7,424 nt of DNA, from contig CALFJG010000045.1 of NCBI GenBank assembly GCA_937877625.1, forward strand, positions 1 through 7,424, read 5' to 3'. Position 1 is the first letter of the stretch. Every line of letters starts with the position of its first letter. Below are positions 1 to 7,397 of the stretch, one piece after another. The DNA is from an uncultured Prevotellaceae bacterium. Its GTDB lineage: Bacteria; Bacteroidota; Bacteroidia; Bacteroidales; Bacteroidaceae. The notes below the pieces were generated by a model that was not told the DNA's origin, searched no databases, and was given only the letters and a program-made list of their open reading frames with translations. Both the position numbers and the translations under genes were made by a program.

Positions 1-78
1 AAATTATTAACGTGACCTGCTGTTCCTCTCATGAATAGGGGTGCTGAGTAGTTACAAGTAAGTAACGAAGCGTTAAAA
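1..78 (+). other. Upstream gene remnant and leader before the tape measure gene
   Basis: All three forward frames close early: a TAA at 8-10, a TGA at 13-15 and a TAG at 36-38. Any upstream + strand gene must therefore end at one of these, and its frame cannot be decided from so few codons. Bases 39-78 are then non-coding. In tailed phages the gene before the tape measure is usually the tail assembly chaperone, so a chaperone end is the natural guess, but nothing here proves it. No Bacteroides-type promoter (TTTG at -33, TAnnTTTG at -7) is visible. The only fold I see is a 5-bp stem between CCTCT and AGGGG, which is too weak to call. Confidence 0.4.
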
Positions 79-3000
79 ATGTCAAAAGACGTAAAATTTA
101 ACATACGACTAACGATTGACGGTAAGGAGCAAATCGTTACCGCGTCTACCAACGTAAAGCAATTTGCGCAAGAGTTGGAGATTGCCCGTACCGAATCGAC
201 GAAACTTAGGGATGATTTGTTAAAGATTACCCAAGTAGGCGCGTCTTTTCAAAACGCCTTGACAGGTGTGCAGCAGCTTACCGGGCTTATGCGCACGTTT
301 ACCGCCGCTAATGCTATGCAGGTTGAGGCCGAAGCGAAGTTGGCTAACAATATGCGTAACACGATGGGCGCAAGGGAAGAGGAAATACAGAGTATCAAAG
401 ACCTTTGCACAGCGCAGCAGCAGTTAGGCGTTATCGGTGACGAAGTGCAGTTAGCGGGCGCGCAGGAATTAGCCACCTACCTTGAAAAGAAAACGAGTTT
501 GGAAACGCTCATACCTGTTATGAACGATATGTTAGCGCAGCAGTACGGTTTGAACGCTACGAGCGAAGCAGCCGCGCAAATCGCTACCATGTTGGGTAAG
601 GTGATGGACGGACAGGTAGGCGCACTTTCCCGCTACGGTTACAAATTCGACGAAGCCCAGGAGCAAATACTAAAGTTTGGCACAGAATCAGAACGCGCCG
701 CCGTTTTAGCAGAGGTAGTAAGTAGTGCCGTAGGCGGCATGAATGAAGAGTTAGCCAAGACAGACGCGGGTAAAGCCAAACAAGCCGCCAACGCTATAGG
801 CGATATAAAAGAACAGGTAGGCGCGTTGTTTAAGAGCATAGAGCCTACTATTGTCGCTATCGGTGAAATGGGTATGGCTTTGATGGCCATTGGTACTACG
901 GTGCAGGGTATCAAAGGTATCTACGTAGCCGTCGTAGCGGCTACAGGTGCTATTAAGAGTATGACCATAGTAACGGTTGCGCAGTCCGCAGCCGGTAAGG
1001 TAGCCGCAGCCGTGCAAGCACTTTGGGCTTTACAATTAAGATATGGCCAGCAGGCAAATATCGCATGGGCGTTTAGCGCAAAGTTGGCTACCGTTCAGGC
1101 TATCGCAATGCGCACAGCCATATTAGGGCTAATGGCCGTTACAGGCGTAGGGCTTGCTATTTTGGCCGTTTCAGGTATCGTTTCCCTGTTTGCTGATAAT
1201 GCCGAAGAAGCCGCAGGCGCAACGGGTGAAATGTCCGATGCCATGAGGAAAGCCGAGATAGAGGGTAAGAAGATGGCAGAGGCGCAGAAAGAAGAAAACC
1301 AAGCCGCCGTACAAGCCGCAGCCACTATTTCTATTTACAAGGAGAAATTAGAAAATCTTGTAGAAGCAAAGAAAAAAGGCCACGATATTAGCAAGGAAGA
1401 AAAAAAGATAGTTGGTGAACTTAACAACGCCTACGGCGACACGATGGGTTATTTCAGCAACGTATCTGATTGGTATAAAGCCCTGATAGCAAATAGCGAG
1501 GACTATTGCAGACAGATGGTTTTAGAGGCTAAGACACGTCGTTTGGCTAACGAGATTGCCGAAAAGGAAACAGCACTACAGAGATACCAAGAAACGGGAG
1601 AGACCCCGGCGGGCGCAATAGACGAACACCTGGAGAGTATGGGCGTAGATGCCGTGACAGGTGGAGGCGGGGCCGCTGAATCGTGGGCGCGTCAGCAGCA
1701 GCGCGATATTGACAGGCTTACGGAATCTATGAAGAAAGCCGCTACCGAAGCGTCCAATATCCAGTTTAAGGTAAAAGGCAGCAAGGTAGAACCGACTACT
1801 ACGACCGGAGGCAGTAAGAACGGAAAGGATAAGCAGCTTATCGAAAACGCCAAAACCTACAAGGACTTAACCAATAATGTAGCGTACTATCAGCAGGAGT
1901 TAGAGAAATGCGATATTACAGACACCGAACGGATAGTTACGTTAGCCAAGGCAAAGAAAGCCGCTGAAGATGCAGTAAAGGCGTTTAAGGATATGACAGA
2001 CGCGGCCACGATGCCCGTTGAACTGAATACCTTAGACGATTACGATAAGAAGATACAGACACTACGCAGCGAGCGTAAGACAGCGAGCAAAGAGCGCATA
2101 GCACAGATAGACGAAGAGGTGCAGCACTTAGAGCGGGCGCGTCAGGAGTTGGAAGATACGAGCGTAGCCGCCTTAGAAATAAGTGAGATAAAGACCTACG
2201 ACCAACTTAACGCCAAACTTGCATACTACAACCGCCTGTTAAAGTCAGGTGACGAAGCGCAAAGGCGAATGGCCCAAAGCGGCATTAACGCCCTGAATGA
2301 GTTGCAAGACGCATGGGATAGCGCGTTAGACGAAATGAGTTTGCCGACTACGACTAACAACCTCAAAGACATAGACACGGCTATTTCGTTCTATACAGCG
2401 CGTCAGCAAAAAGAAGATGCCGACCAAATACAAAAGACACAGGCCATTATCGACGGGCTGACGGCAAAGAAAAAGGCTTTGCAGATGGGTATAGATATAC
2501 CCGATATGCAACGCGAGATAGCCGAGGTAAACGCACTTAGCGGGCGTGATTACAAAGTAAGGATTAAGGGCTTTGGCTTTGAAGAACTTACAAAGAAAAT
2601 CCGGGAACTGCAAAAGGTTTTGAATGATACCCAAAACCCCGTAACCGATGCACAGCGCAAGGATATAGAGGCCATGATTGCCACTTACGAGCAATGGCGT
2701 AAGCAGTCTATTTCAGCGTTTGGCACATTCAAAGACGGTTGGAACGGCATTAAGGGTATTGGTAGCGGTATCGAGAGCATAACCAACGCCTTAGAGGGCG
2801 ACGGCAACGCATGGCAGAAAACGACCGCCTTAGTGGACGGTTTTATATCTATCATGGAGGGTATAAACACCGTCGTAGGCATTATTAACCTGCTGAGTGC
2901 AGCCACGACCGCCCACACCGTCGCAAAAGGCGCAGAGAGCGCAGCAACGGTAACGGCTACCACGGCGCAGGGCGTAGAGGCAGCGACGCAGGAAGCCGCA

Positions 3001-3393
3001 GAAGCCGCAGTAATCCCGGTAATCGCAGCCAACAAAGCGGCCACGGCAAGTTATATGGAATTGGCAAGCGCAATGTTTTTCGCAGCCCACGCCGCTATAC
3101 CCTTTGCGGGCTTTGGTATCGCGTCAGGCTTTATTTCCGCAGCCGTCGCAATGGTACAGGCTATTGGCCTGATGCCGTTTGCAGAGGGCGGCGTAGTAAG
3201 CGGCCCCACGATGGCACTTATTGGCGAGTACGCCGGGGCAAGCAACAACCCCGAAGTAGTGGCCCCGTTGGATAAGTTACGAGACTTGATAGAACCACAA
3301 GGCGAATTTGCCGGGAAAGTCCGCTTTGAGATAGAGGGCCGGAAGTTGGTAGGCATTATCGAAAAGGAGTACAACCACAATAGGAGAAGTTAA
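79..3393 (+). CDS. Phage tail tape measure protein
   Basis: Tail-length ruler and assembly scaffold inside the tail tube, expected to be ejected ahead of the DNA. At 1104 residues it is ordinary for the family; at about 0.15 nm per helical residue it would suit a tail of roughly 165 nm (inference). Residues 1-50 are a short beta and helix start. Residues 50-250 are an Ala/Gln-rich helical region with the LGKVMDGQVGALSRYGYKFD pattern typical of tape measures. Residues 256-292 and 342-371 are hydrophobic helices that could insert in a membrane. Residues 380-560 are charged coiled coil, followed by a Gly/Thr linker at about 569-586. Residues 592-814 form a four-unit repeat. Residues 915-1034 are Ala-rich and hydrophobic. 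Residues 1035-1067 carry a GG..SGPT..LIGE..... NPEVV.PL.KL signature widely found at tape measure C-termini. No peptidoglycan hydrolase domain is seen. ATG at 79 is the first usable start after an in-frame TAG at 49-51; it is preceded by TTAAAA and no Shine-Dalgarno sequence. Confidence 0.93.
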   Translation: MSKDVKFNIRLTIDGKEQIVTASTNVKQFAQELEIARTESTKLRDDLLKITQVGASFQNALTGVQQLTGLMRTFTAANAMQVEAEAKLANNMRNTMGAREEEIQSIKDLCTAQQQLGVIGDEVQLAGAQELATYLEKKTSLETLIPVMNDMLAQQYGLNATSEAAAQIATMLGKVMDGQVGALSRYGYKFDEAQEQILKFGTESERAAVLAEVVSSAVGGMNEELAKTDAGKAKQAANAIGDIKEQVGALFKSIEPTIVAIGEMGMALMAIGTTVQGIKGIYVAVVAATGAIKSMTIVTVAQSAAGKVAAAVQALWALQLRYGQQANIAWAFSAKLATVQAIAMRTAILGLMAVTGVGLAILAVSGIVSLFADNAEEAAGATGEMSDAMRKAEIEGKKMAEAQKEENQAAVQAAATISIYKEKLENLVEAKKKGHDISKEEKKIVGELNNAYGDTMGYFSNVSDWYKALIANSEDYCRQMVLEAKTRRLANEIAEKETALQRYQETGETPAGAIDEHLESMGVDAVTGGGGAAESWARQQQRDIDRLTESMKKAATEASNIQFKVKGSKVEPTTTTGGSKNGKDKQLIENAKTYKDLTNNVAYYQQELEKCDITDTERIVTLAKAKKAAEDAVKAFKDMTDAATMPVELNTLDDYDKKIQTLRSERKTASKERIAQIDEEVQHLERARQELEDTSVAALEISEIKTYDQLNAKLAYYNRLLKSGDEAQRRMAQSGINALNELQDAWDSALDEMSLPTTTNNLKDIDTAISFYTARQQKEDADQIQKTQAIIDGLTAKKKALQMGIDIPDMQREIAEVNALSGRDYKVRIKGFGFEELTKKIRELQKVLNDTQNPVTDAQRKDIEAMIATYEQWRKQSISAFGTFKDGWNGIKGIGSGIESITNALEGDGNAWQKTTALVDGFISIMEGINTVVGIINLLSAATTAHTVAKGAESAATVTATTAQGVEAATQEAAEAAVIPVIAANKAATASYMELASAMFFAAHAAIPFAGFGIASGFISAAVAMVQAIGLMPFAEGGVVSGPTMALIGEYAGASNNPEVVAPLDKLRDLIEPQGEFAGKVRFEIEGRKLVGIIEKEYNHNRRS
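1852..2520 (+). repeat. Degenerate A-B-A-B protein repeat within the tape measure gene
   Basis: Residues 592-814 fall into four consecutive units of 58, 55, 55 and 55 residues. Units 1 and 3 both start KTY..L with an AYY at the same offset. Units 2 and 4 start NTLDDYDKKI and NNLKDIDTAI. The 1/2 and 3/4 borders share a Met/Leu-Pro turn just before the new unit. Each unit looks like a helical hairpin ending in a Leu/Ala/Lys/Arg-rich helix. The similarity is at protein level only, and the DNA has diverged. A weaker fifth copy may start near residue 832 (FGFEELTKKIRELQ). Such repeats in tape measure proteins would be modules whose number sets tail length. Confidence 0.65.
3382..3386 (+). promoter_or_regulatory. 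Possible Shine-Dalgarno (AGGAG) for the 746-residue gene
   Basis: AGGAG lies inside the last codons of the tape measure gene, 11 bases before the ATG at 3398. The spacing is longer than optimal. Bacteroidota genes make little use of this pairing, so translational coupling across the 4-base gap may matter more. Confidence 0.3.
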
Positions 3394-3397
3394 GCGT

Positions 3398-5638
3398 ATG
3401 AGCAAGCAATTACGATATATGGGCGAGTTTCTTAGCCGCGCCGGTGTAACATGGCGGGTTGAGATTTTGCAGGAGGCAGCCACGGCATTTGGCAGCGTCG
3501 GCCAACTGACCTTTGAGGCAGACGAAGCCCTGGTAATTGACTGGAAGCACGCGGACAAAGAAGAGGTGATTTGCGGCAGCGAAGCCACGTTGAAGATAGA
3601 AAGCCCCGGCGATAGAACCTACGAGGATTTATACACAATCGAGGTAGGCCGTATCAGAATGGACGTTTACCGTAGCAACGCCCTGTATTGGAGTGGCGCG
3701 TTAGACCCGGAATTTTACGAAGAGCCTTACGAGGCATATAACCACTACGTCGTAACTTTGACGTTTAGCGACTTTGGTATATTAGACCGCCTGAAATATA
3801 ACTTGGCGGGTATGCAGACGTTACAGGCTATCTTACTTGATGCCCTGACACGCAGCACCATTAACTACGGCAGCTTAGACGCTGACACCTATTGCACTAC
3901 ATATTTTGCAACAGGCAGCACCAAGGCCAACCCCGCAGCGTTGGCCGTGCGCAGTGAAAATTTCTACGATGAAGATGCAGAGCCAAGCACCTTAAAAGAA
4001 GTCGTAGAGGGCATTTTGCAGCCGTTGGCGTTGAAGATGATACAGCGTAACGGGCAAGTCTACATATTCGACTTGAACGGGTTGCACACGTTGGCCGCAA
4101 GCCGGGCGATTGTATGGGATGGCGACAGCCAGACGATGGGAGTAGATAAAGTGGCCAACAACGTGAAAGTAAACTTTTCGCCCTATTCGTCGGCAGAGTT
4201 GCTTAACGGTGAATTGGAATACGGCGGCGAATATTCCGTAGAACAGGTTAATTTGGTTGCAGCCCCTGGAGCGTCTTATTATTCCTACTACCCTGACTAT
4301 TCAGAAGAACACAGGCAGGGCAGTAATTGGGATAACAACCTAATAAACTTTACTATCTTTTTGAGTAGTCAGGGCAAGGGTTTAGCCTACCTCAATCCGT
4401 CAGCCCGCTATTGCCATATACTGCCATTGGTAGGCGGGCCGAGTGAAACGGATGCAATCGCCTGGAGTTTCTTTTCCGGCGGTCACGGCTCAATAGACGA
4501 ATATCACCATTGGCCAAAGCAGATACTTAACAGCCCGTCGAAAATCAGCAGTAATGTAATTATGCGTACTAACCGGGTGTTTCTACCGGCCCTAACGTCA
4601 GAGGGCCAAAAATCCTACTATGTACGTCTTACGCTTGAAATGCTGTTAGATGCAAGATACAACCCGTTTACTGAAGCCAACGACGGCAACGAAAAGAGCA
4701 ACTACAACAATATGAAAGTTTGGACGGGTTGGGCTTTTGTGCCTGTAGGCATTACGATGTACGATAATAGCGGAAACGCCGTCTGCCACTACGTAAACAG
4801 CAATATAGCGCGTAGTTATTCAAAAGGGCATTTAGGCTATGCCAAAGGCAGCTGGGCAGCGGGTGCAGCCTCATTTGGCGACGCATTTTTAGCCTACTAC
4901 GACGCAAACGACTTAGCCGAAAGTACGGGTGTATTAGGATGGAAGAAAAACCGTCATTGCATAGGTAGGCCGAGAGGCGACCAAGTTGTTATCTATGATA
5001 GTTTTAAGCAGATGGCCGATGGCGAGTATATGCCATATCCTACGCAGGGCGGCTATTTGGAAGTTACCGTATATGCGGGCGTGAATTGCTACGACTACGG
5101 CGAAAGTACGGACTTTGACACTACGAGCCAATGGGATAACAAGAGCCTGTACAGCAAAGTACGTTGGTTGCTCTACAAGGCCCCAAAGGTGGAATTAGTG
5201 AAAAACAACTTAGTGTTTAACGCAGCCGAGTTAGACGATGTGGAGTATAGCGGTTATATCAACAAACACGCCAAAGAGGAAATAAGTATAGATACGATTT
5301 GCGGTACGGCTAACACTACCTGTCCGACTGCAAAGGGTATCTATTGCCGGGCAGCGGATAGTCTGCAAATCCAAACGCTCAAAAGGGCGGGCGTTACAGA
5401 CCATCCCGAAAAGTTGCTTATCGGTACGCTCTACAGCCAGTTCGCAGCCCGTAAGACTACGCTTTCAGGTGAAGCCGAGATAGACACGGGCGGGCTTTGC
5501 ATTTACACAGAGAGAAACCAGGCGGGCAAAGTCTTTATGATGTCGGGCGAAACGCAAGATGTGATAACAGACACGACCGGCGCGGAATATACGGAGTTTA
5601 ACGCCGACGAATACGAGGCAATAGAGGAAGTAAATTAG
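3398..5638 (+). CDS. Tail-tip / baseplate hub-like protein (Dit/Tal-type) with beta-rich insertion
   Basis: A 746-residue virion protein probably capping the distal end of the tail tube. Residues 1-135 are beta-rich with the pattern WSGALDPEFYEEPY followed by VTLTFSDFGILDRLKY, which I recognise from tail proteins encoded directly after the tape measure in Bacteroides phages. Residues 196-230 (LKEVVEGILQPLALKMIQRN, then GQVYIFDL) resemble the segment of gp27/Tal-like hub proteins where a helix precedes a strand pair. Residues 280-595 are rich in Tyr, Trp and Gly and look like a separate beta-sandwich. Residues 596-705 return to hub-like sequence (INKHAKEEISIDTI, LLIGTLYSQFAARKTTLSGE). The C-terminal 40 residues are acidic and probably flexible. 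The start at 3398 follows the upstream stop by 4 bases; Met8 is an alternative. Position after the tape measure supports a Dit/Tal role, but this is recalled family pattern, not a search. The exact assignment (distal tail protein versus tail-associated hub) stays open. No lytic or peptidase motif is visible. Confidence 0.75.
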   Translation: MSKQLRYMGEFLSRAGVTWRVEILQEAATAFGSVGQLTFEADEALVIDWKHADKEEVICGSEATLKIESPGDRTYEDLYTIEVGRIRMDVYRSNALYWSGALDPEFYEEPYEAYNHYVVTLTFSDFGILDRLKYNLAGMQTLQAILLDALTRSTINYGSLDADTYCTTYFATGSTKANPAALAVRSENFYDEDAEPSTLKEVVEGILQPLALKMIQRNGQVYIFDLNGLHTLAASRAIVWDGDSQTMGVDKVANNVKVNFSPYSSAELLNGELEYGGEYSVEQVNLVAAPGASYYSYYPDYSEEHRQGSNWDNNLINFTIFLSSQGKGLAYLNPSARYCHILPLVGGPSETDAIAWSFFSGGHGSIDEYHHWPKQILNSPSKISSNVIMRTNRVFLPALTSEGQKSYYVRLTLEMLLDARYNPFTEANDGNEKSNYNNMKVWTGWAFVPVGITMYDNSGNAVCHYVNSNIARSYSKGHLGYAKGSWAAGAASFGDAFLAYYDANDLAESTGVLGWKKNRHCIGRPRGDQVVIYDSFKQMADGEYMPYPTQGGYLEVTVYAGVNCYDYGESTDFDTTSQWDNKSLYSKVRWLLYKAPKVELVKNNLVFNAAELDDVEYSGYINKHAKEEISIDTICGTANTTCPTAKGIYCRAADSLQIQTLKRAGVTDHPEKLLIGTLYSQFAARKTTLSGEAEIDTGGLCIYTERNQAGKVFMMSGETQDVITDTTGAEYTEFNADEYEAIEEVN
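4235..5180 (+). other. Predicted beta-sandwich insertion within the hub-like protein
   Basis: This covers residues about 280-595 of the 746-residue protein. The stretch alternates short hydrophobic strands with polar, aromatic loops: SYYVRLTLEMLLDARYNPF, then FVPVGITMYDNSGNAVCHYV, then GGYLEVTVYAGVNCYDYG. That is the texture of a jelly-roll or lectin-like sandwich. The sequence on both sides reads as one hub fold. Boundaries are approximate and a glycan-binding role is inference. Confidence 0.45.
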
Positions 5639-5644
5639 CAGGGT

Positions 5645-7378
5645 ATGGATAAGAAATATACGTCGATAACTACCAACCGCACACCGCGCCCGCGCAGTAA
5701 GCGACTGCGTGAGCAAGGTATTGGCAGCACCAATAGCACGGTAGTGTTAAATGCCGAGACGGGAGGCAGCAGCACCCCGTCAGGCGACGGCCACACCCAC
5801 GCCAACAAATCCGCGCTCGACCAGATAAGCACCGACGGCAACGGTTACGAGTACCTGACCCGGCTTAAAGAGGTGATAACTACCGACCCCGAAACGGGAG
5901 AGGAAACGACGCAATACGAGAGTGTCACGGAAAAGGTAAAGGCGGGCTATGCCGACATGGCCTACGACCTTTCAGCGAACAGCCCCGTACGCCAGCAGTT
6001 CCTCAGCCGCCTTGTGGATGACACGGCGGCGGGAAACATCACTTTCCAACAGGCTATACACGTTTTGGGTATCGCTCATTTCGGAGGTGAGGCCCAATTT
6101 GGTACTTTCGTTAAGTCACTCTATACCGGAAGTGGTGCAGGGATAGACAACTTAGGTAACGCCGAGTTTGAAAGCGTCAGGGTACGCACATACTTTGAGG
6201 CCGTAGAGTTGATTATCAACAGGCTTTCGGCCATTGAGGGCGACCAGCTATTAACAGAAGCCGACACCATCGAGAGCGTGACAGACATAGGCGATAATTG
6301 CTACCGTCTGAAATTGCACAGCAAATGGGATGGCTACTTTACAGCACAGGCACAAAATAATGTGTTAAAGGGTATCATTAACAATTTGGGGGCAACGGCT
6401 TTAGGCTACGCAACTCCAGGCACTAACGCAACGCTCTATACCTCATGGATGCGGGTAAACAGCGTAAACCCCGCCAATAATACTATAGAAGTTACGATGT
6501 ACCCCGACGAAGATACACCCGCCGGGCATAATTTCCCGCCGTGCGAGTTGATGAAGATTGCCCGTTGGGGCAACCAGACAGACACAACACGCCAAAGCTG
6601 CATCTACCTTTCAAGTACAGAGGGCAGAATTGTAAAACTGACAGGTGTAACTAAGCCCATTATTGACGCAACAAACTACGGTGCAACTTTTGGGAGTTTG
6701 CCCGATTTTGTTAGGACGCTGACAGACGATAACGGAAACCTGTTACCTATCCGCGAGGGGTTAGACTATATGTATATCCCCGGCATCGTTGTAATGAATA
6801 TTATACGCCTTAACAAATGGACTATGAAGCCCGTTTGCGAGTTTGTGGATAGGGGCGAATGGGTAGCGGGCGAAAGCTACTACTTTGAGGCTCTTAACCC
6901 GGCTACAGGCGTTTACGAGATTTCCGACGTATGGTATTGCGGTTGCAAGTGGCGTTGTTGTCACAACCTGACTACGACGGCCCCACGTTGGAACAATACC
7001 CATTGGGCTATGTTGGAGGGCAACCCCGGCTTTACGGTGGAGTTTAACGATACGGACGTGCTTTTCGACCCTGACCGTTTCGACCTGACTTTGCAGATTA
7101 TAGCCAAAATCTATAATCAGGACGTGACCGCCGACATATTGGCCCAAGATGTAGTTTGGACGCGCTACAGCGAGGACGCAAACGGCGTAGAGCGAGTGGC
7201 AAGCGATAACGCATGGGCTATACGTAGGGGCAACGCGGGCAAGTCTATACACCTGACAGCCGAGGACATAGATTTTAACGGCTACGTGCCTAAAGTGGTA
7301 CGCTTTACGGCCACCGTGACACTACGCGACGGTATGAACAACGCCGCCGCGCAGGACAGCGCAGTATTTGAGTATTAA
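5645..7378 (+). CDS. Phage tail fibre-like / receptor-binding structural protein
   Basis: A 577-residue virion protein likely anchored to the tail tip and facing the host surface. Residues 1-48 are disordered and basic (PRPRSKRLREQG), then Gly/Ser-rich. GDGHTHANK at 48-55 is a recurrent motif in structural proteins of Bacteroides phages and contains an HxH. Residues 105-150 hold the pattern RLVDDTAAGNITFQQAI, also recurrent there. Residues 170-395 are a beta-rich body with SIDE-like conserved pieces: RQSCIYLSSTEGRIVKLTGV at 316-335 and YIPGIVVMNIIRL at 377-389. Residues 401-460 look like a CBM5/12-type carbohydrate-binding module with a Cys cluster at 432, 434, 438 and 439. Residues 461-577 resemble an Ig-like domain. 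The ATG lies 6 bases after the previous stop, with a weak GCAGGG just before it. I recognise the family pattern from Bacteroidales phages but know no firm function; baseplate upper protein is an alternative reading. No tail-spike hydrolase motif or C-terminal chaperone is seen. Confidence 0.7.
   Translation: MDKKYTSITTNRTPRPRSKRLREQGIGSTNSTVVLNAETGGSSTPSGDGHTHANKSALDQISTDGNGYEYLTRLKEVITTDPETGEETTQYESVTEKVKAGYADMAYDLSANSPVRQQFLSRLVDDTAAGNITFQQAIHVLGIAHFGGEAQFGTFVKSLYTGSGAGIDNLGNAEFESVRVRTYFEAVELIINRLSAIEGDQLLTEADTIESVTDIGDNCYRLKLHSKWDGYFTAQAQNNVLKGIINNLGATALGYATPGTNATLYTSWMRVNSVNPANNTIEVTMYPDEDTPAGHNFPPCELMKIARWGNQTDTTRQSCIYLSSTEGRIVKLTGVTKPIIDATNYGATFGSLPDFVRTLTDDNGNLLPIREGLDYMYIPGIVVMNIIRLNKWTMKPVCEFVDRGEWVAGESYYFEALNPATGVYEISDVWYCGCKWRCCHNLTTTAPRWNNTHWAMLEGNPGFTVEFNDTDVLFDPDRFDLTLQIIAKIYNQDVTADILAQDVVWTRYSEDANGVERVASDNAWAIRRGNAGKSIHLTAEDIDFNGYVPKVVRFTATVTLRDGMNNAAAQDSAVFEY
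6845..7024 (+). other. CBM5/12-like carbohydrate-binding module in the fibre-like protein
   Basis: This covers residues 401-460. The arrangement is a Gly-Glu-Trp-x-x-Gly start (W406), a Tyr-Tyr strand, a second strand carrying W430 and Y431, then KWRC, a Thr turn, a Pro, and a final W454 followed by Leu. This matches the usual order of CBM5/12 modules (aromatic, G-D/E-x-V/Y, Y.G..Y/W.C/A, P, W.L). Sugar specificity cannot be read from the sequence. Confidence 0.45.
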
Positions 7379-7397
7379 CAATAAAACGACAAAGGCA

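Noticed and set aside
24..43. CCTCT/AGGGG hairpin considered as a terminator
   Set aside because: Only five pairs including a G-T wobble, and no T-run follows it.
31..51. Six-codon ATG frame (MNRGAE) before the tape measure gene, considered as a leader peptide
   Set aside because: It is very short and has no ribosome-binding sequence, attenuator structure or biased codon content.
2326..3044. Antisense open frames opposite the 3' half of the tape measure gene
   Set aside because: They mirror the Ala/Lys-rich coding strand, giving Ala/Ser/Leu-rich nonsense, and have no spacing or start context of their own.
5949..6146. Small + strand frame of 65 codons inside the fibre-like gene
   Set aside because: It is in a different frame from a protein with clear family patterns across the same bases; low-complexity Ser/Arg content suggests an accidental frame.
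6761..7252. Open antisense frame of 163 codons opposite the fibre-like gene
   Set aside because: It lies entirely within a well-supported + strand gene, its protein shows no recognisable domain, and the only coherent gene set is on the + strand.
5645..7378. Diversity-generating retroelement target (variable repeat) in the fibre-like gene
   Set aside because: These occur in some Bacteroides phages, but I see no reverse transcriptase, no template repeat and no C-type-lectin ending here.
79..7378. Stop-codon reassignment, as in some gut phages
   Set aside because: All three long frames are uninterrupted in the standard code and end at ordinary stops, with the next gene starting within 4, 6 and 19 bases.
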